Positions 18,755 through 27,210 of a stretch of 56,653 nucleotides of DNA are shown one piece after another. Source of the stretch: an uncultured Cytophagales bacterium (GTDB lineage: Bacteria > Bacteroidota > Bacteroidia > Cytophagales > Thermoflexibacteraceae); NCBI GenBank assembly GCA_938039675.1, contig CALHUI010000018.1:1-56653 (forward strand). Reading direction: 5' to 3'. The notes beneath the pieces are model-generated. The model saw only the letters and a list, made by a program, of their open reading frames with translations. It was not told where the DNA came from and did no database searches. Each line of letters opens with the position of its first letter. The first letter of the stretch is position 1. A program made the translations under genes and the position numbers.

Positions 18755-19708
18755 ATGGAAATCAATCAGATACCTGATAACATTTTGGCGCAGGTCAAGA
18801 AACTGGAAGAGAAATATGAGGTTATGGGACAGGATTTATCATCCTATCTGGACGGCCTGCTCTATGCCAATTACCTCACCTACTGGGATTATATCCATCT
18901 GGACACCTTACTCAGCCTGCAAAATCCGAAAACGGATTTCCCCGATGAAATGATATTTATTTCCTACCATCAGATTACGGAGCTGTATTTTAAACTTTGC
19001 CTGCACGAAATGCGCCAACTGGCCACTGCATCATCGCCCGATGCTGCTATTTTTGTTGATAAAGTCAGGCGAATTTCGCGATATTTTAAACAATTAGTCA
19101 GCTCTTTTACCGTGATGGTAGAAGGAATGGAGCAGGCGCAGTTTCTTAAATTCCGCATGTCGCTGCTGCCTTCCAGTGGCTTTCAGTCTGTACAATATCG
19201 TATGATAGAAATTTGTGCTACCGATTTTAAAAATCTGGTAGCAAAAGATTTTCGTCCGCAAATAGACACGCATACAACCATTGAGGAAATGTATGAAAAC
19301 GCATATTGGAAAAAAGGTGCAACAGAGCTGGCCACCGGCAAACAAACCCTGACGCTCAAGCAGTTTGAGGCTAAATATTCCGAGCAACTCATCAAGCTGG
19401 CATATTGTTACCGCGACTGCAACCTCTGGCGGCTCTATCGTGCTCATTATCCGGACAGTGAAGCGGCTAAAGAAGCCCTCCGCGAATTGGACGCATTGGT
19501 GAATATTGACTGGCCGCTGGCACACCTAAGTTCTGCCATGCGCTACCTGAAACGCGAACCTGCCGACATTGCAGCCACAGGCGGTACTAACTGGCAAGAA
19601 TATTTACCTCCCCGCTTTCAAAAAAGAATTTTCTATCCCGAATTATGGACAACAGAAGAAAAAAAAGAATGGGGTAAAAGCTGGGTGATACAAAAGTTGA
19701 AGGGATAA
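18755..19708 (+). CDS. kynA: tryptophan 2,3-dioxygenase
   Basis: The 317-residue product matches the heme enzyme that opens the indole ring of tryptophan with O2 to give N-formylkynurenine, the first step of the kynurenine route. Visible signatures are LTYWDYIHLDTLLSLQ, the active-site FISYHQITELYFKL with His72, the HLSSAMRYL helix with the likely proximal heme ligand His257, and the TGGTNW substrate loop. It is cytoplasmic. No other kynurenine-pathway genes are adjacent. The ATG at 18755 begins the conserved N-terminal helix region. Confidence 0.93.
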   Translation: MEINQIPDNILAQVKKLEEKYEVMGQDLSSYLDGLLYANYLTYWDYIHLDTLLSLQNPKTDFPDEMIFISYHQITELYFKLCLHEMRQLATASSPDAAIFVDKVRRISRYFKQLVSSFTVMVEGMEQAQFLKFRMSLLPSSGFQSVQYRMIEICATDFKNLVAKDFRPQIDTHTTIEEMYENAYWKKGATELATGKQTLTLKQFEAKYSEQLIKLAYCYRDCNLWRLYRAHYPDSEAAKEALRELDALVNIDWPLAHLSSAMRYLKREPADIAATGGTNWQEYLPPRFQKRIFYPELWTTEEKKEWGKSWVIQKLKG

Positions 19709-19781
19709 TATTATTTGCCCATGCTGTCAATTTTAAGTGAAATTAATAGTGTAAAAATTTACAAATGACAGTCGGCAGAGC

Positions 19782-19994
19782 TTGTTTTACCTCAGTAAAT
19801 CGTCTTTTATTGTTGAACCTATTGCATATGTGATTTCATTGGTAAAAATGCCATCCGAAACAGCAAAGCGCCTGTTCATAGGCGAGCGAACACTGTACCG
19901 CTACTTGAAACGACTCAAAGGCGTGGGGGCTTCGCTGTCCTTTTGTCGCCGTCGCTACGTTTACACAAGCGAATGGCAATTACCTGCCCCATAA
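19782..19994 (+). CDS. short helix-turn-helix protein, possibly shortened
   Basis: The frame gives up to 70 residues. The middle (SETAKRLFIGERTLYRYLKR, then LKGVGASLSFCRR and YVYT) looks like the small HTH proteins common in Bacteroidota, whose form is roughly ER(T)LYRYL..LK..GA.I.YCR..YYYT. Compared with those, a few residues between ISLVK and PSETA seem missing. There is no ATG ahead of the domain: the frame can start at TTG 19782 or later at an internal ATG that would cut the first helix. It may be a decaying gene. It sits 52 bases before kdsB. Confidence 0.4.
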   Translation: MFYLSKSSFIVEPIAYVISLVKMPSETAKRLFIGERTLYRYLKRLKGVGASLSFCRRRYVYTSEWQLPAP

Positions 19995-20045
19995 AATATA
20001 TATCCCGAAAGGCTTTTGTATCTTTCAGGCGAAATACTGTTAGTT

Positions 20046-20801
20046 ATGAATCAGATTCTGGGAATTATCCCTGCCCGATATGCTTCTACGCGCTTTCCGG
20101 GCAAAGTGCTGGCCGACATTGCCGGGAAAACTATGCTGCGCCGCGTATATGAGCAGGTCAGCGGTTGCAGCTCGCTGGCCAAAGTGGTAGTTGCTACCGA
20201 CCACGAATTAGTGGCAGAAGAAGTGCAACGCTTTGGCGGCGAAGTAGTTTTTACGCACGAAGACCATCCCAGTGGCACCGACCGCTGTTTTGAGGCGCTG
20301 CAAAAAACGGCAGGACATTTTTCACATGTCATCAATATTCAAGGTGATGAACCTTTCATCAAGCCCTCGCAAATAGACTTAGTAGCTGAGGCACTGCAAC
20401 GCGAAGGTGCAGATATTGCCACGCTGATTATCAAAGTAGATAAAACCGAACAACTCACCGACCCGGGCGAGGCCAAAGTAGTACTCAAAGCCAATGGCGA
20501 AGCTATTTATTTCAGCCGTCAGGCTATTCCGCACCTGCGCGGTATTCCGTTGGAGAACTGGCTGCAACACCACATTTTTTACCGCCATGTAGGTATTTAC
20601 GGCTATCGCAGCGAGGTGCTGGCAGCCATTACGCGCCTTGCGCCTTCGCCTTTGGAAGAATGCGAAAAATTAGAACAACTGCGTTGGCTGGAACATGGCT
20701 ACCGCATCCAGACAGCCCTCACCAACGAAGACAGCTTCTGTGTGGAAACCCCCGAAGACCTTGTAAGGGCTGTTGAAATGACGGAAATCTTCGGTGTATG
20801 A
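20046..20801 (+). CDS. kdsB: 3-deoxy-manno-octulosonate cytidylyltransferase
   Basis: The 251-residue enzyme activates Kdo with CTP to CMP-Kdo for the lipid A inner core. The nucleotide-binding start GIIPARYASTRFPGK, the NIQGDEPF metal motif and the ending CVETPEDL are all clear. ATG 20046 begins directly before the first strand; the longer frame from 20016 overlaps a TATCTTTC promoter-like element (20019-20026) and is not used. It is cytoplasmic and shows that the organism makes lipopolysaccharide. Confidence 0.95.
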   Translation: MNQILGIIPARYASTRFPGKVLADIAGKTMLRRVYEQVSGCSSLAKVVVATDHELVAEEVQRFGGEVVFTHEDHPSGTDRCFEALQKTAGHFSHVINIQGDEPFIKPSQIDLVAEALQREGADIATLIIKVDKTEQLTDPGEAKVVLKANGEAIYFSRQAIPHLRGIPLENWLQHHIFYRHVGIYGYRSEVLAAITRLAPSPLEECEKLEQLRWLEHGYRIQTALTNEDSFCVETPEDLVRAVEMTEIFGV

Positions 20802-21019
20802 GCAGCAGAAAGAGTAAGCCGTTCTGAAGAATTTTATTCTGCACCTGCAATTGCTTTGAATGACGTGTTATTTGAGTTCTATTGGAAAAGTTACATTTTA
20901 ACTTAACGGCTGTTAGGGGCTGCGGCGTAAAACATCCGACCGCTACCGGGGGATTTACACAAAAACACAGGTGGGTTTGCGAAAATGTTCTGTGTAAGTT
21001 TTTGAAAAAAGTTTTTAAG

Positions 21020-21062
21020 ACCTGTCAAGTTTGCGTATAAATATCCCTGATAGCGGCTGAAA
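21020..21062 (-). repeat. copy of a dispersed palindromic intergenic repeat
   Basis: On the minus strand the left half reads TTTCAGCCGCTATCAGGGAT, nearly identical to the left half of the copy at 45961-46006. The right half (ACTTGACAGGTC) is diverged. Confidence 0.5.
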
Positions 21063-21109
21063 TTCCTATCAAAAAAATGATTATATTTTAGCTTGCTTAA
21101 AAAAAATGT

Positions 21110-21152
21110 AAAACCTCACGGCAAGCATGTAAGCATTTCACCGCGAGGTTTT
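21110..21152 (-). terminator. intrinsic terminator of the bd-like cytochrome operon
   Basis: AAACCTC..CGG (21111-21121) pairs with CCG..GAGGTTT (21141-21151). Read on the minus strand the hairpin is followed by a run of Ts from the A-run at about 21099-21106. It lies 24 bases after the stop of the last small gene. Confidence 0.7.
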
Positions 21153-21175
21153 CGCAAGGCTGCAAGCGGCAGTAC

Positions 21176-21325
21176 CTACTCTGCCAGCGCGTATAAAACG
21201 GTCAGAATACCCGCTATGAAAGCGGCAGTAGCCAGTAGGAACACGCGCACACTGTTAATGAACATGCCCATTGCCCATTTTTGGTCGTCGGTATAGGGCT
21301 TGCTGAACAAATTTTCGGTTTTCAT
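21176..21325 (-). CDS. 49-residue single-helix membrane protein
   Basis: From ATG 21325 the frame encodes 49 residues: a polar N-terminus with KPYTDDQKWAMGMF, then one hydrophobic helix (about 22-46) and a stop at 21176. It is too short to appear in many gene predictions. It lies 18 bases downstream of the DUF6787 gene and directly before the terminator, so it is the last gene of the cytochrome operon. Small single-helix proteins (CydX, CydH) are accessory subunits of bd oxidases, so this could be an analogous subunit; that is inference from position and size only. Confidence 0.65.
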   Translation of the reverse strand: MKTENLFSKPYTDDQKWAMGMFINSVRVFLLATAAFIAGILTVLYALAE

Positions 21326-21343
21326 GACTCAATGCATTTAAAG

Positions 21344-21646
21344 TTACTTGCGAGCAGGTTTGTGTAAAATTTTTTGCCACAGGGCCTTTTCCTTGTTCCA
21401 AAAGAATCGGAATTGCCCGAGCAGCGTTCCGTAAATGAGTAATAACAGCTGGTATGAAGGAAACAGGAGGAGCAGGTACGTAACGGTTTTTATCCACATG
21501 GGAGTGGCTTCTGTATAGCCCAACAGTTGGAAGACGAACTTCCGCACCCACACTACCGAACTGCCGGCAAGTGTGAAGGTCAGCAAAACGGCAAGCAGTT
21601 GGGCATTGCTTGTGATTTGCCATTTGTTTTTCAATCGCTCAAACAT
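21344..21646 (-). CDS. DUF6787 small membrane protein
   Basis: The 100-residue product has an N-terminal basic segment (FERLKNKWQI), two membrane helices (about 18-42 and 50-74) and the motif LLGQFRFFWNKEKALW after the second helix. This matches the DUF6787 family of Bacteroidota, which has no known function. It starts 11 bases after the cytochrome c gene ends and is clearly in the same operon. Confidence 0.7.
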   Translation of the reverse strand: MFERLKNKWQITSNAQLLAVLLTFTLAGSSVVWVRKFVFQLLGYTEATPMWIKTVTYLLLLFPSYQLLLLIYGTLLGQFRFFWNKEKALWQKILHKPARK

Positions 21647-21657
21647 AGGCTTGTCGG

Positions 21658-23001
21658 TTAGTTGATGTGCAAAATGTATTCGGAAAGAGCTTGCAGTTCA
21701 CCATCGGAAAGTTGGGCAAAGCCGGGCATCTGGGGCGCATCGCTGCGTTTTTTTCCGGGAGCTTTAATCCACTTTTTGAGTCCTTCGGGGTCGTTTTTAT
21801 AAATGCTGACCATTTCGGTAACGGGCGGCCCGACCACTTTAACATCTTGCGCATGGCAGGCACTGCAATTTTTCTGAAAGACGGCTTCGCCTGCACCGCC
21901 GCCCGCATCGGCAAGCAGTTCGCCGGTCGGGTTGTTTTGCATGGCTTGGGCGTGTTGTGCTATTAGTTCGCGGTAGGCGGCAGTTTTTTCCGCCATCAGT
22001 TCGCGGTGCGGCTCTATGGCATTAGCGCGGTAGATGTGTCTGCCGCTGCCCAACACCAGTACGGTTACCAACATCAGGGAAGCCACCTTGCCGAAATGCC
22101 TGTCCAAATGAACGGGGTTAGGCGAAGTCATATCTTGCCACATCCAATACAGCGCAGGGGCTACTAAGGCTACACCCGCCAGCAGCGTAATTACCAGCGT
22201 AGGGCTGATGCCTTTGGAAGGCAGCGTGCTAATCAGAATCGGACCGACCAATGCCACCTGAACCGCCAGCGCACCGAACGCCAGCCCGTAGAACATTTTG
22301 CGCACTTGGTAGCGGTTCAAATCGGGCAGTTTTTCCTCAAACTCATACGATTGCCGACCGAAATACCAAAACAGGAACAGCCCCGTAACTGCCAACGTGC
22401 CGACGGTGAAGAACAGATAGCGCGGCAATACGTTAGGCAACATCAACGCTTCCAAAAAGCCCTTCACCGTTCCCCATTTTTCGGGGAAAAGCATCAGGTT
22501 TACGTTGGTCAGAAAAATAAACGGAATGAACAGGAAAATCAGTGCCGATACGCCGATGATGGCTAAGTGCAATTCTTTTTGCTGTGCCAACTTTTCCCAA
22601 GAATATTTATGGGCATAGGTCAGCAGGAAAGCCACCGTAACCAACGGAATAATCATAATCCACGCAAGCCCCGTGAGGGCATTGGCAGAGTAGAAATAGA
22701 TGGTGTACAGCGTATTGATAGCCAGCAGCGGGGCAACGCCCAGCACTACGGCAAGGCTTTTGTTTACTGTAACGGTTTTGGCAATTTCATGCGCCAGCGC
22801 GTCGTAGCCTTTGTTGCGCAAGCCTTTCCACTCAAACCAGAGGGTGAGCAGCACACCGCCGACCATCAAATCCACAAAAATGATGTGCAGTAGGAACGAA
22901 AGCACCAGCACGCCCACCAAAAACCATTCGGGCATGGGCAGAGGCAAGTCCAAATCTTTCGGAACGGGAACTTGCGCTAATATGAACAGCAAGGTTTTCA
23001 T
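21658..23001 (-). CDS. bd-oxidase-like membrane protein with C-terminal cytochrome c domain (second subunit)
   Basis: The 447-residue protein has about eight membrane helices (from residue 27 to about 330), then a periplasmic monoheme cytochrome c domain with CSACH (Cys379, Cys382, His383) and a later MPGF segment offering a Met ligand. The first helix region FLLHIIFVDLMVGGVLL has a His placed like the early heme ligand of CydA. It follows the first subunit gene by 14 bases. It is probably paired with that protein as a two-subunit membrane complex; whether it binds b or d hemes cannot be told. No quinol-binding GRQPW motif is present. Confidence 0.75.
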   Translation of the reverse strand: MKTLLFILAQVPVPKDLDLPLPMPEWFLVGVLVLSFLLHIIFVDLMVGGVLLTLWFEWKGLRNKGYDALAHEIAKTVTVNKSLAVVLGVAPLLAINTLYTIYFYSANALTGLAWIMIIPLVTVAFLLTYAHKYSWEKLAQQKELHLAIIGVSALIFLFIPFIFLTNVNLMLFPEKWGTVKGFLEALMLPNVLPRYLFFTVGTLAVTGLFLFWYFGRQSYEFEEKLPDLNRYQVRKMFYGLAFGALAVQVALVGPILISTLPSKGISPTLVITLLAGVALVAPALYWMWQDMTSPNPVHLDRHFGKVASLMLVTVLVLGSGRHIYRANAIEPHRELMAEKTAAYRELIAQHAQAMQNNPTGELLADAGGGAGEAVFQKNCSACHAQDVKVVGPPVTEMVSIYKNDPEGLKKWIKAPGKKRSDAPQMPGFAQLSDGELQALSEYILHIN

Positions 23002-23015
23002 GGCTCTTCAAAAAA

Positions 23016-24518
23016 TTATTGTTTCAAAATGGCTTGTGTGTTGCTTTTTTCGGCAAGTTGCTTGTTGTTGCGCTCACTTTCTTTGCGGGCGAGGATGCGT
23101 TCGGAAAGCTGTTGAATCTCTTCGCGGGTTGTTTGTATGGGTGTTCCGGCAGTTTGCACGCCCTCTATGCTTTCAGGATAGACCTGCAACTGCGCAATGT
23201 ATGCTACCAATGCGTCTAACTCTTTTTCATTGCCGGGGAAGGGCGGCATATAATAGCGAGCATTGTGCATGTTTTTGATGTAGTTTTTCATCGCTTCTTG
23301 TGGGAACGGCTGCCCCTTGCCGCCGTACATGCGGTCAAATACCGAAACGATAGAGTTAATACCGCTTGTGGTATGGCAGCGGCTGCATGCTACCATGAAC
23401 ACATCTTTACCGGCTTCCACCTTATTGGCTGCGGTAACTTCGCGGTGCTTCACGTAGGTAGCAAATTTGAGCACACCTTCTTTTTGCAAGAGCGGGTATT
23501 CATCTACCCGTATGCCGTTGGAATACATGTAGTTGCCGATAACGTAGGGTTTGCGGATAAATTCGCGGATGCGCTCAAAGATGCCCGCAAAGCCCAGCAT
23601 CACTACCACGGGGACTACGTAGGCGTAGGCAGGCACTTGCTGCGGCTTCCAACGGCTTGCCAGTGCCACGATGAAGGAAACGCCCGGCGCACCGAAAATG
23701 AACTTGGTCAGCAGGTTGTACCAATCCTGAAAGTCTTGCGTACCAACTGCAACGGCCATGTTGCCAATCATCAGCGTAGGGATAACTTTGTAGTACCACA
23801 GCGAAGCCGCCAACGAAAACGGCATCCAGAACAACATCCAGCCACCCAAGAATCGCAAGGCTTTGTAGCGGATTTCTTCGCCTTTTTTGGTGAAAACGAT
23901 AGTCAGGAAAAGCCCCATTGCACCCGCCATTACCATTGCCAACGGTGTGCGGAAGGCAAGCTGCGGCAAATAAATCGGGTTAGTGAAGCCATTTACCAAC
24001 GAACGTTCGGTCAGCCAGTTGCCTGTATCCATCATAAAGCCCAAAATGCCTACGATGATTGCCATAGTAAACCATGAAGCAATACTTAGGCCTATGCCAA
24101 AGAGAATGTGCTTGCCTTTGCTGCGGAAACTTGCATTGGATTTTTTCCATGTGAGGAAATAAATCAGAATCAGTACAACTTCGGTAACAAATACAATCCA
24201 TTCGGTAAACCATGCAAAGAAAAACACGCGAATTAGGCTGCCAATAGAATAGGGGTTGATAAGTGAAGAAGACAGCCAGATGCCTACGCCCGTCATTGCG
24301 CCGATAGTAGTGGTAATAACAAAGCCTACAAACATGATTTTGTAAGCCAATTTATCCCAGCGCTCATCCTGCGTTTTAAAGCCGAGCCATTCCATAAAAG
24401 TTACCATAGGAATGAAACCGACCGCCAGTGCGTGATTAACTAAGACGTGCAAAATAGCGATGATGGCTATTAGCACGCGATTGTTTAAAAAATCAAGGTG
24501 AAATATAGGAAAGTCCAT
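23016..24518 (-). CDS. CydA-like membrane protein fused to cytochrome c (first subunit)
   Basis: The 500-residue protein has an N-terminal multi-helix part resembling subunit I of cytochrome bd: an early helix with His24 and His29 (ILHVLVNHALAVGF), and a helix with paired acidic residues Glu106 and Glu113 (AWFTEWIVFVTEVV), like the proton-channel glutamates of CydA. The C-terminal part is a monoheme cytochrome c with CSRCH (Cys378, Cys381, His382) and YMPPF with a Met. The classic Q-loop GRQPW motif is missing, so it may not use quinol directly. Comparative work describes heme-c-bearing relatives of bd oxidases. It is the first gene of a four-gene operon. Confidence 0.78.
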   Translation of the reverse strand: MDFPIFHLDFLNNRVLIAIIAILHVLVNHALAVGFIPMVTFMEWLGFKTQDERWDKLAYKIMFVGFVITTTIGAMTGVGIWLSSSLINPYSIGSLIRVFFFAWFTEWIVFVTEVVLILIYFLTWKKSNASFRSKGKHILFGIGLSIASWFTMAIIVGILGFMMDTGNWLTERSLVNGFTNPIYLPQLAFRTPLAMVMAGAMGLFLTIVFTKKGEEIRYKALRFLGGWMLFWMPFSLAASLWYYKVIPTLMIGNMAVAVGTQDFQDWYNLLTKFIFGAPGVSFIVALASRWKPQQVPAYAYVVPVVVMLGFAGIFERIREFIRKPYVIGNYMYSNGIRVDEYPLLQKEGVLKFATYVKHREVTAANKVEAGKDVFMVACSRCHTTSGINSIVSVFDRMYGGKGQPFPQEAMKNYIKNMHNARYYMPPFPGNEKELDALVAYIAQLQVYPESIEGVQTAGTPIQTTREEIQQLSERILARKESERNNKQLAEKSNTQAILKQ

Positions 24519-24544
24519 ACGGCTTGTGCATTTTTAGACCTGTG

Positions 24545-24552
24545 CAAAAGTA
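24545..24552 (-). promoter_or_regulatory. -7 element of the bd-like cytochrome operon
   Basis: Read on the minus strand the sequence is TACTTTTG, an exact TAnnTTTG match 26 bases before the first ATG. The nearest TTG upstream is 15 bases away, a little short for the consensus, so the site may need an activator. Confidence 0.45.
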
Positions 24553-24628
24553 GCAGCAGGGGGCAGGCAAGTAAAGTCATGTTTTACGGTGAAAATGGTA
24601 CTTTTTACGGTTTATAGGTCGCAAAGCC

Positions 24629-24636
24629 TATCTTTG
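24629..24636 (+). promoter_or_regulatory. -7 element of the AGCS symporter gene
   Basis: TATCTTTG lies 25 bases before ATG 24662. A clear TTG at the right distance is lacking. It is divergent from the cytochrome operon promoter, with only about 75 bases between them, so shared regulation is possible. Confidence 0.45.
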
Positions 24637-24661
24637 CCCGAAACACCCCCTCTGTAAGCAT

Positions 24662-26026
24662 ATGTTAGAAAAATTTGAAGCCCTTTGCGTGGCATTCAGC
24701 GACTTTGCATGGGGCTACCATTTAGTGGCTTTACTGGTCGGCGGCGGTATTTTCTTTGCCATCTATTCGGGGTTTAAGCCCTATCTCTACTTGGCACATG
24801 CCGTTAATATCCTGCGCGGCAAATACGACGACGAGGACTCCCCCGGCGACATCAGCCACTTTGCAGCCCTTTCTAGTGCCATTGCCGCTACGGTGGGCAT
24901 GGGCAACATCAGCGGCGTAGCAGTTGCCATTGCCACAGGCGGACCGGGGGCGTTGTTTTGGATGTGGGTAAGCGCATTTTTCGGTATGGCTATCAAATTT
25001 TTTGACTGTACGCTCGCTATTATGTATCGCGGCAAAGACACCGAAGGCAACATCCAAGGCGGACCGATGTACATCATCACCGAAGGTTTGGGGCAGCAGT
25101 GGAAACCCTTGGCGATTTTCTTTGCATCGGCAGGCATGATTGGCATGTTCCCCGCTTTTCAGGCAAACCAACTCACGCAAATCATCCGCGAAGTGGTGCT
25201 GTTGCCCAACGGCTGGGCTTCGGCAGACCCTTTTACCTCTAACCTCTTCACAGGCATTGTGATTACGGTGTTGGTGTCCTTTGTCATTTTCGGCGGTTTG
25301 CAGCGCATTGCCGATGTGGCTTCCAAACTTGTGCCTACAATGGTGGTGATGTACGTGGCTTCCGTTCTGTTTGTGATTGTAAGCAACATAGAAAATGTCC
25401 CTGCTTCTTTTGCGCTGATTTTCAAGGATGCCTTTTCGGGGGATGCCGTGCTGGGCGGTGCTTTGGGCGCGCTCATCCTGACGGGCGTAAAGCGGGCGGC
25501 ATTTTCCAACGAAGCGGGTATCGGGACGGCACCGCTGGCACACGGGGCAGCCAAAACCACCGAACCCGTCCGAGAAGGGTTGGTTGCCATGTTCGGACCT
25601 GCGATAGATACCCTTTTGATTTGCACCATGACCGCACTTTCCATCATCGTAACGGGCGTTTGGCAAAACCCGAAAAGCAACGGTGTAGCCCTGACGCTGG
25701 AAGCCTTTCAATCAGCCATGCCAGTCTTTGGGCAGTACGTACTGATTGCCTGCGCCGCCATCTTTGCGCTGACCACGCTGTTTACCTATTCTTATTTCGG
25801 CGGCAAGTGTTTCGGCTATTTGTTTGGTGCTAAGCGGCAACATTGGTACAACTATCTCTACGTCGGCAGCATCATCATGGGCGCGGTGGCTTCGCTGAGG
25901 GCAATGGTTGGGCTGATTGACGGCGCTTATGCACTGATGGCACTGCCCAACATGTTTGCCGCACTGATGTTAGCCCCCAAAGTCAAGGCTGCCATGAACG
26001 ATTATTTTCAACGGATGGGGAAATGA
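24662..26026 (+). CDS. alanine/glycine:cation symporter (AGCS family)
   Basis: The 454-residue protein has about ten membrane helices and the AGCS signature regions: MGNISGVAVAIATGGPGALFW in the first third, then GGPMYI, and AFSNEAGIGTAPLAH in the middle. Family members bring alanine, glycine or related amino acids into the cytoplasm with Na+ or H+. It overlaps the lycopene cyclase gene by four bases, so the two share a transcript although no functional link is evident. Confidence 0.93.
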   Translation: MLEKFEALCVAFSDFAWGYHLVALLVGGGIFFAIYSGFKPYLYLAHAVNILRGKYDDEDSPGDISHFAALSSAIAATVGMGNISGVAVAIATGGPGALFWMWVSAFFGMAIKFFDCTLAIMYRGKDTEGNIQGGPMYIITEGLGQQWKPLAIFFASAGMIGMFPAFQANQLTQIIREVVLLPNGWASADPFTSNLFTGIVITVLVSFVIFGGLQRIADVASKLVPTMVVMYVASVLFVIVSNIENVPASFALIFKDAFSGDAVLGGALGALILTGVKRAAFSNEAGIGTAPLAHGAAKTTEPVREGLVAMFGPAIDTLLICTMTALSIIVTGVWQNPKSNGVALTLEAFQSAMPVFGQYVLIACAAIFALTTLFTYSYFGGKCFGYLFGAKRQHWYNYLYVGSIIMGAVASLRAMVGLIDGAYALMALPNMFAALMLAPKVKAAMNDYFQRMGK

Positions 26027-27210
26027 AAAACCACTACGATTACATCATTGCCGGAGGCGGGTTGGCAGGTTTAAGCCTTGCCTATGCCATTGCACAAAGT
26101 CCTGATTTACAGGATAAAAAGGTGCTGATTATAGACCGCGAAACCAAAAAAAGCAACGACCGCACATGGAGCTTTTGGGCAGCCTCACCGACGATGTTTG
26201 ACCACATTGCCTATCGCACATGGAAAAAAATCAACTTTGTTTCCGATACGCTCAACCGACAATTTGACCTGACCCGCTACTGCTATTCCACCATTCGCGG
26301 CATTGACTTTTACAAGGAAGTAAACCGCGTATTGCAACAGGCAGCCAATATTTCTTTCACATACGGCGAAATTACCGAAGTAGGGCAGGAGGGCGAACAA
26401 GTGTTCGCAACCGTCAGCGGGCGGCGATTCACGGGTAACTACCTCTTTGATTCGCTGTTTAAGGCAGAGTTATTCAGCCCCTACCATACTGATTATCACT
26501 ACATTCAACAGCATTTCAAGGGTTATGTCATCCGAACGCCGCAGCCTTTTTTTGATGACCATGCCATCACGATGTTTGACTTCCGCACGGAACAGAAAGA
26601 CGGCGTTTACTTTTTCTACATTCTGCCCTATGCCAACAATTTGGCGTTGGTAGAGTACACGGGCTTTTCACGCGACTTGCTGCCCGAAGCCGAGTATGAC
26701 CAAGAGTTGCGCGACTATATCCGCAACCGGCTGCAACTGACTGATTATGAGATAGAAGAAACAGAGTTTGCCGTTATTCCAATGACCGATTTCCGCTTTG
26801 AGAGCCGCAAGGGACGTATCATGCGTATAGGTGTACAAGGCGGCATGTCCAAACCTTCCACAGGCTACGCCTTCATCAGGATTCAGCGGCAAGTAGAGCA
26901 AATTGTCAAAAGTTTGAGGGAGAACGGCACACCGTTTTACAAAGAGTCTTACCGCCCGCAATTCAGAATTTACGATGCCATGCTGCTCAATATTATGCAC
27001 CGCGAGGGTTGGAAAATCGCGGAAATTTTTTCGGAAATGTTCAGAAAAAATCCCATTGAGCGGGTTTTACGCTTTTTGGATGAACAGACGCACTTTGGCG
27101 AAGACCTTCTGATTATGGCATCTGTTCCGCCGATGCCTTTTTTGCAGTCTATCTGCAACCTATTTTTCCGCCGAAAGCCTGTGAAAAAGATTAAAAAGTA
27201 TAGAAATTGA
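26023..27210 (+). CDS. crtY: CrtY-type lycopene cyclase
   Basis: The 395-residue flavoprotein has the FAD-binding start DYIIAGGGLAGLSLA (6-20) and the cyclase motif NDRTWSFW (46-53). The internal GGMSKPSTGYAF is also typical of bacterial CrtY. These enzymes form beta-ionone rings on lycopene, giving beta-carotene or, in many Cytophagales, precursors of zeaxanthin- or flexixanthin-like pigments. No other crt gene is near. It ends with a basic tail and its last 20 bases overlap the convergent siaC gene. Confidence 0.9.
   Translation: MKNHYDYIIAGGGLAGLSLAYAIAQSPDLQDKKVLIIDRETKKSNDRTWSFWAASPTMFDHIAYRTWKKINFVSDTLNRQFDLTRYCYSTIRGIDFYKEVNRVLQQAANISFTYGEITEVGQEGEQVFATVSGRRFTGNYLFDSLFKAELFSPYHTDYHYIQQHFKGYVIRTPQPFFDDHAITMFDFRTEQKDGVYFFYILPYANNLALVEYTGFSRDLLPEAEYDQELRDYIRNRLQLTDYEIEETEFAVIPMTDFRFESRKGRIMRIGVQGGMSKPSTGYAFIRIQRQVEQIVKSLRENGTPFYKESYRPQFRIYDAMLLNIMHREGWKIAEIFSEMFRKNPIERVLRFLDEQTHFGEDLLIMASVPPMPFLQSICNLFFRRKPVKKIKKYRN

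Larger units (their letters stand above)
20802..21175. other. gene-free region with repeat element and terminator
   Basis: No gene is supported. The stretch at 21020-21062, read on the minus strand, is one copy of a dispersed palindromic repeat also seen at 38170-38215 and 45961-46006. A weaker relative may lie near 20905-20945. The right end holds the terminator of the minus-strand cytochrome operon. Confidence 0.6.

Noticed and set aside
23265-24077. 270-codon open frame on the plus strand
   Set aside because: It is the shadow of the CydA-like gene on the other strand and shows no domain or signal.
24731-25711. 326-codon open frame on the minus strand
   Set aside because: It lies entirely opposite the AGCS symporter gene, whose signatures are unmistakable. 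The reverse product is rich in His, Arg and Cys with no recognisable domain, as expected for a shadow frame.
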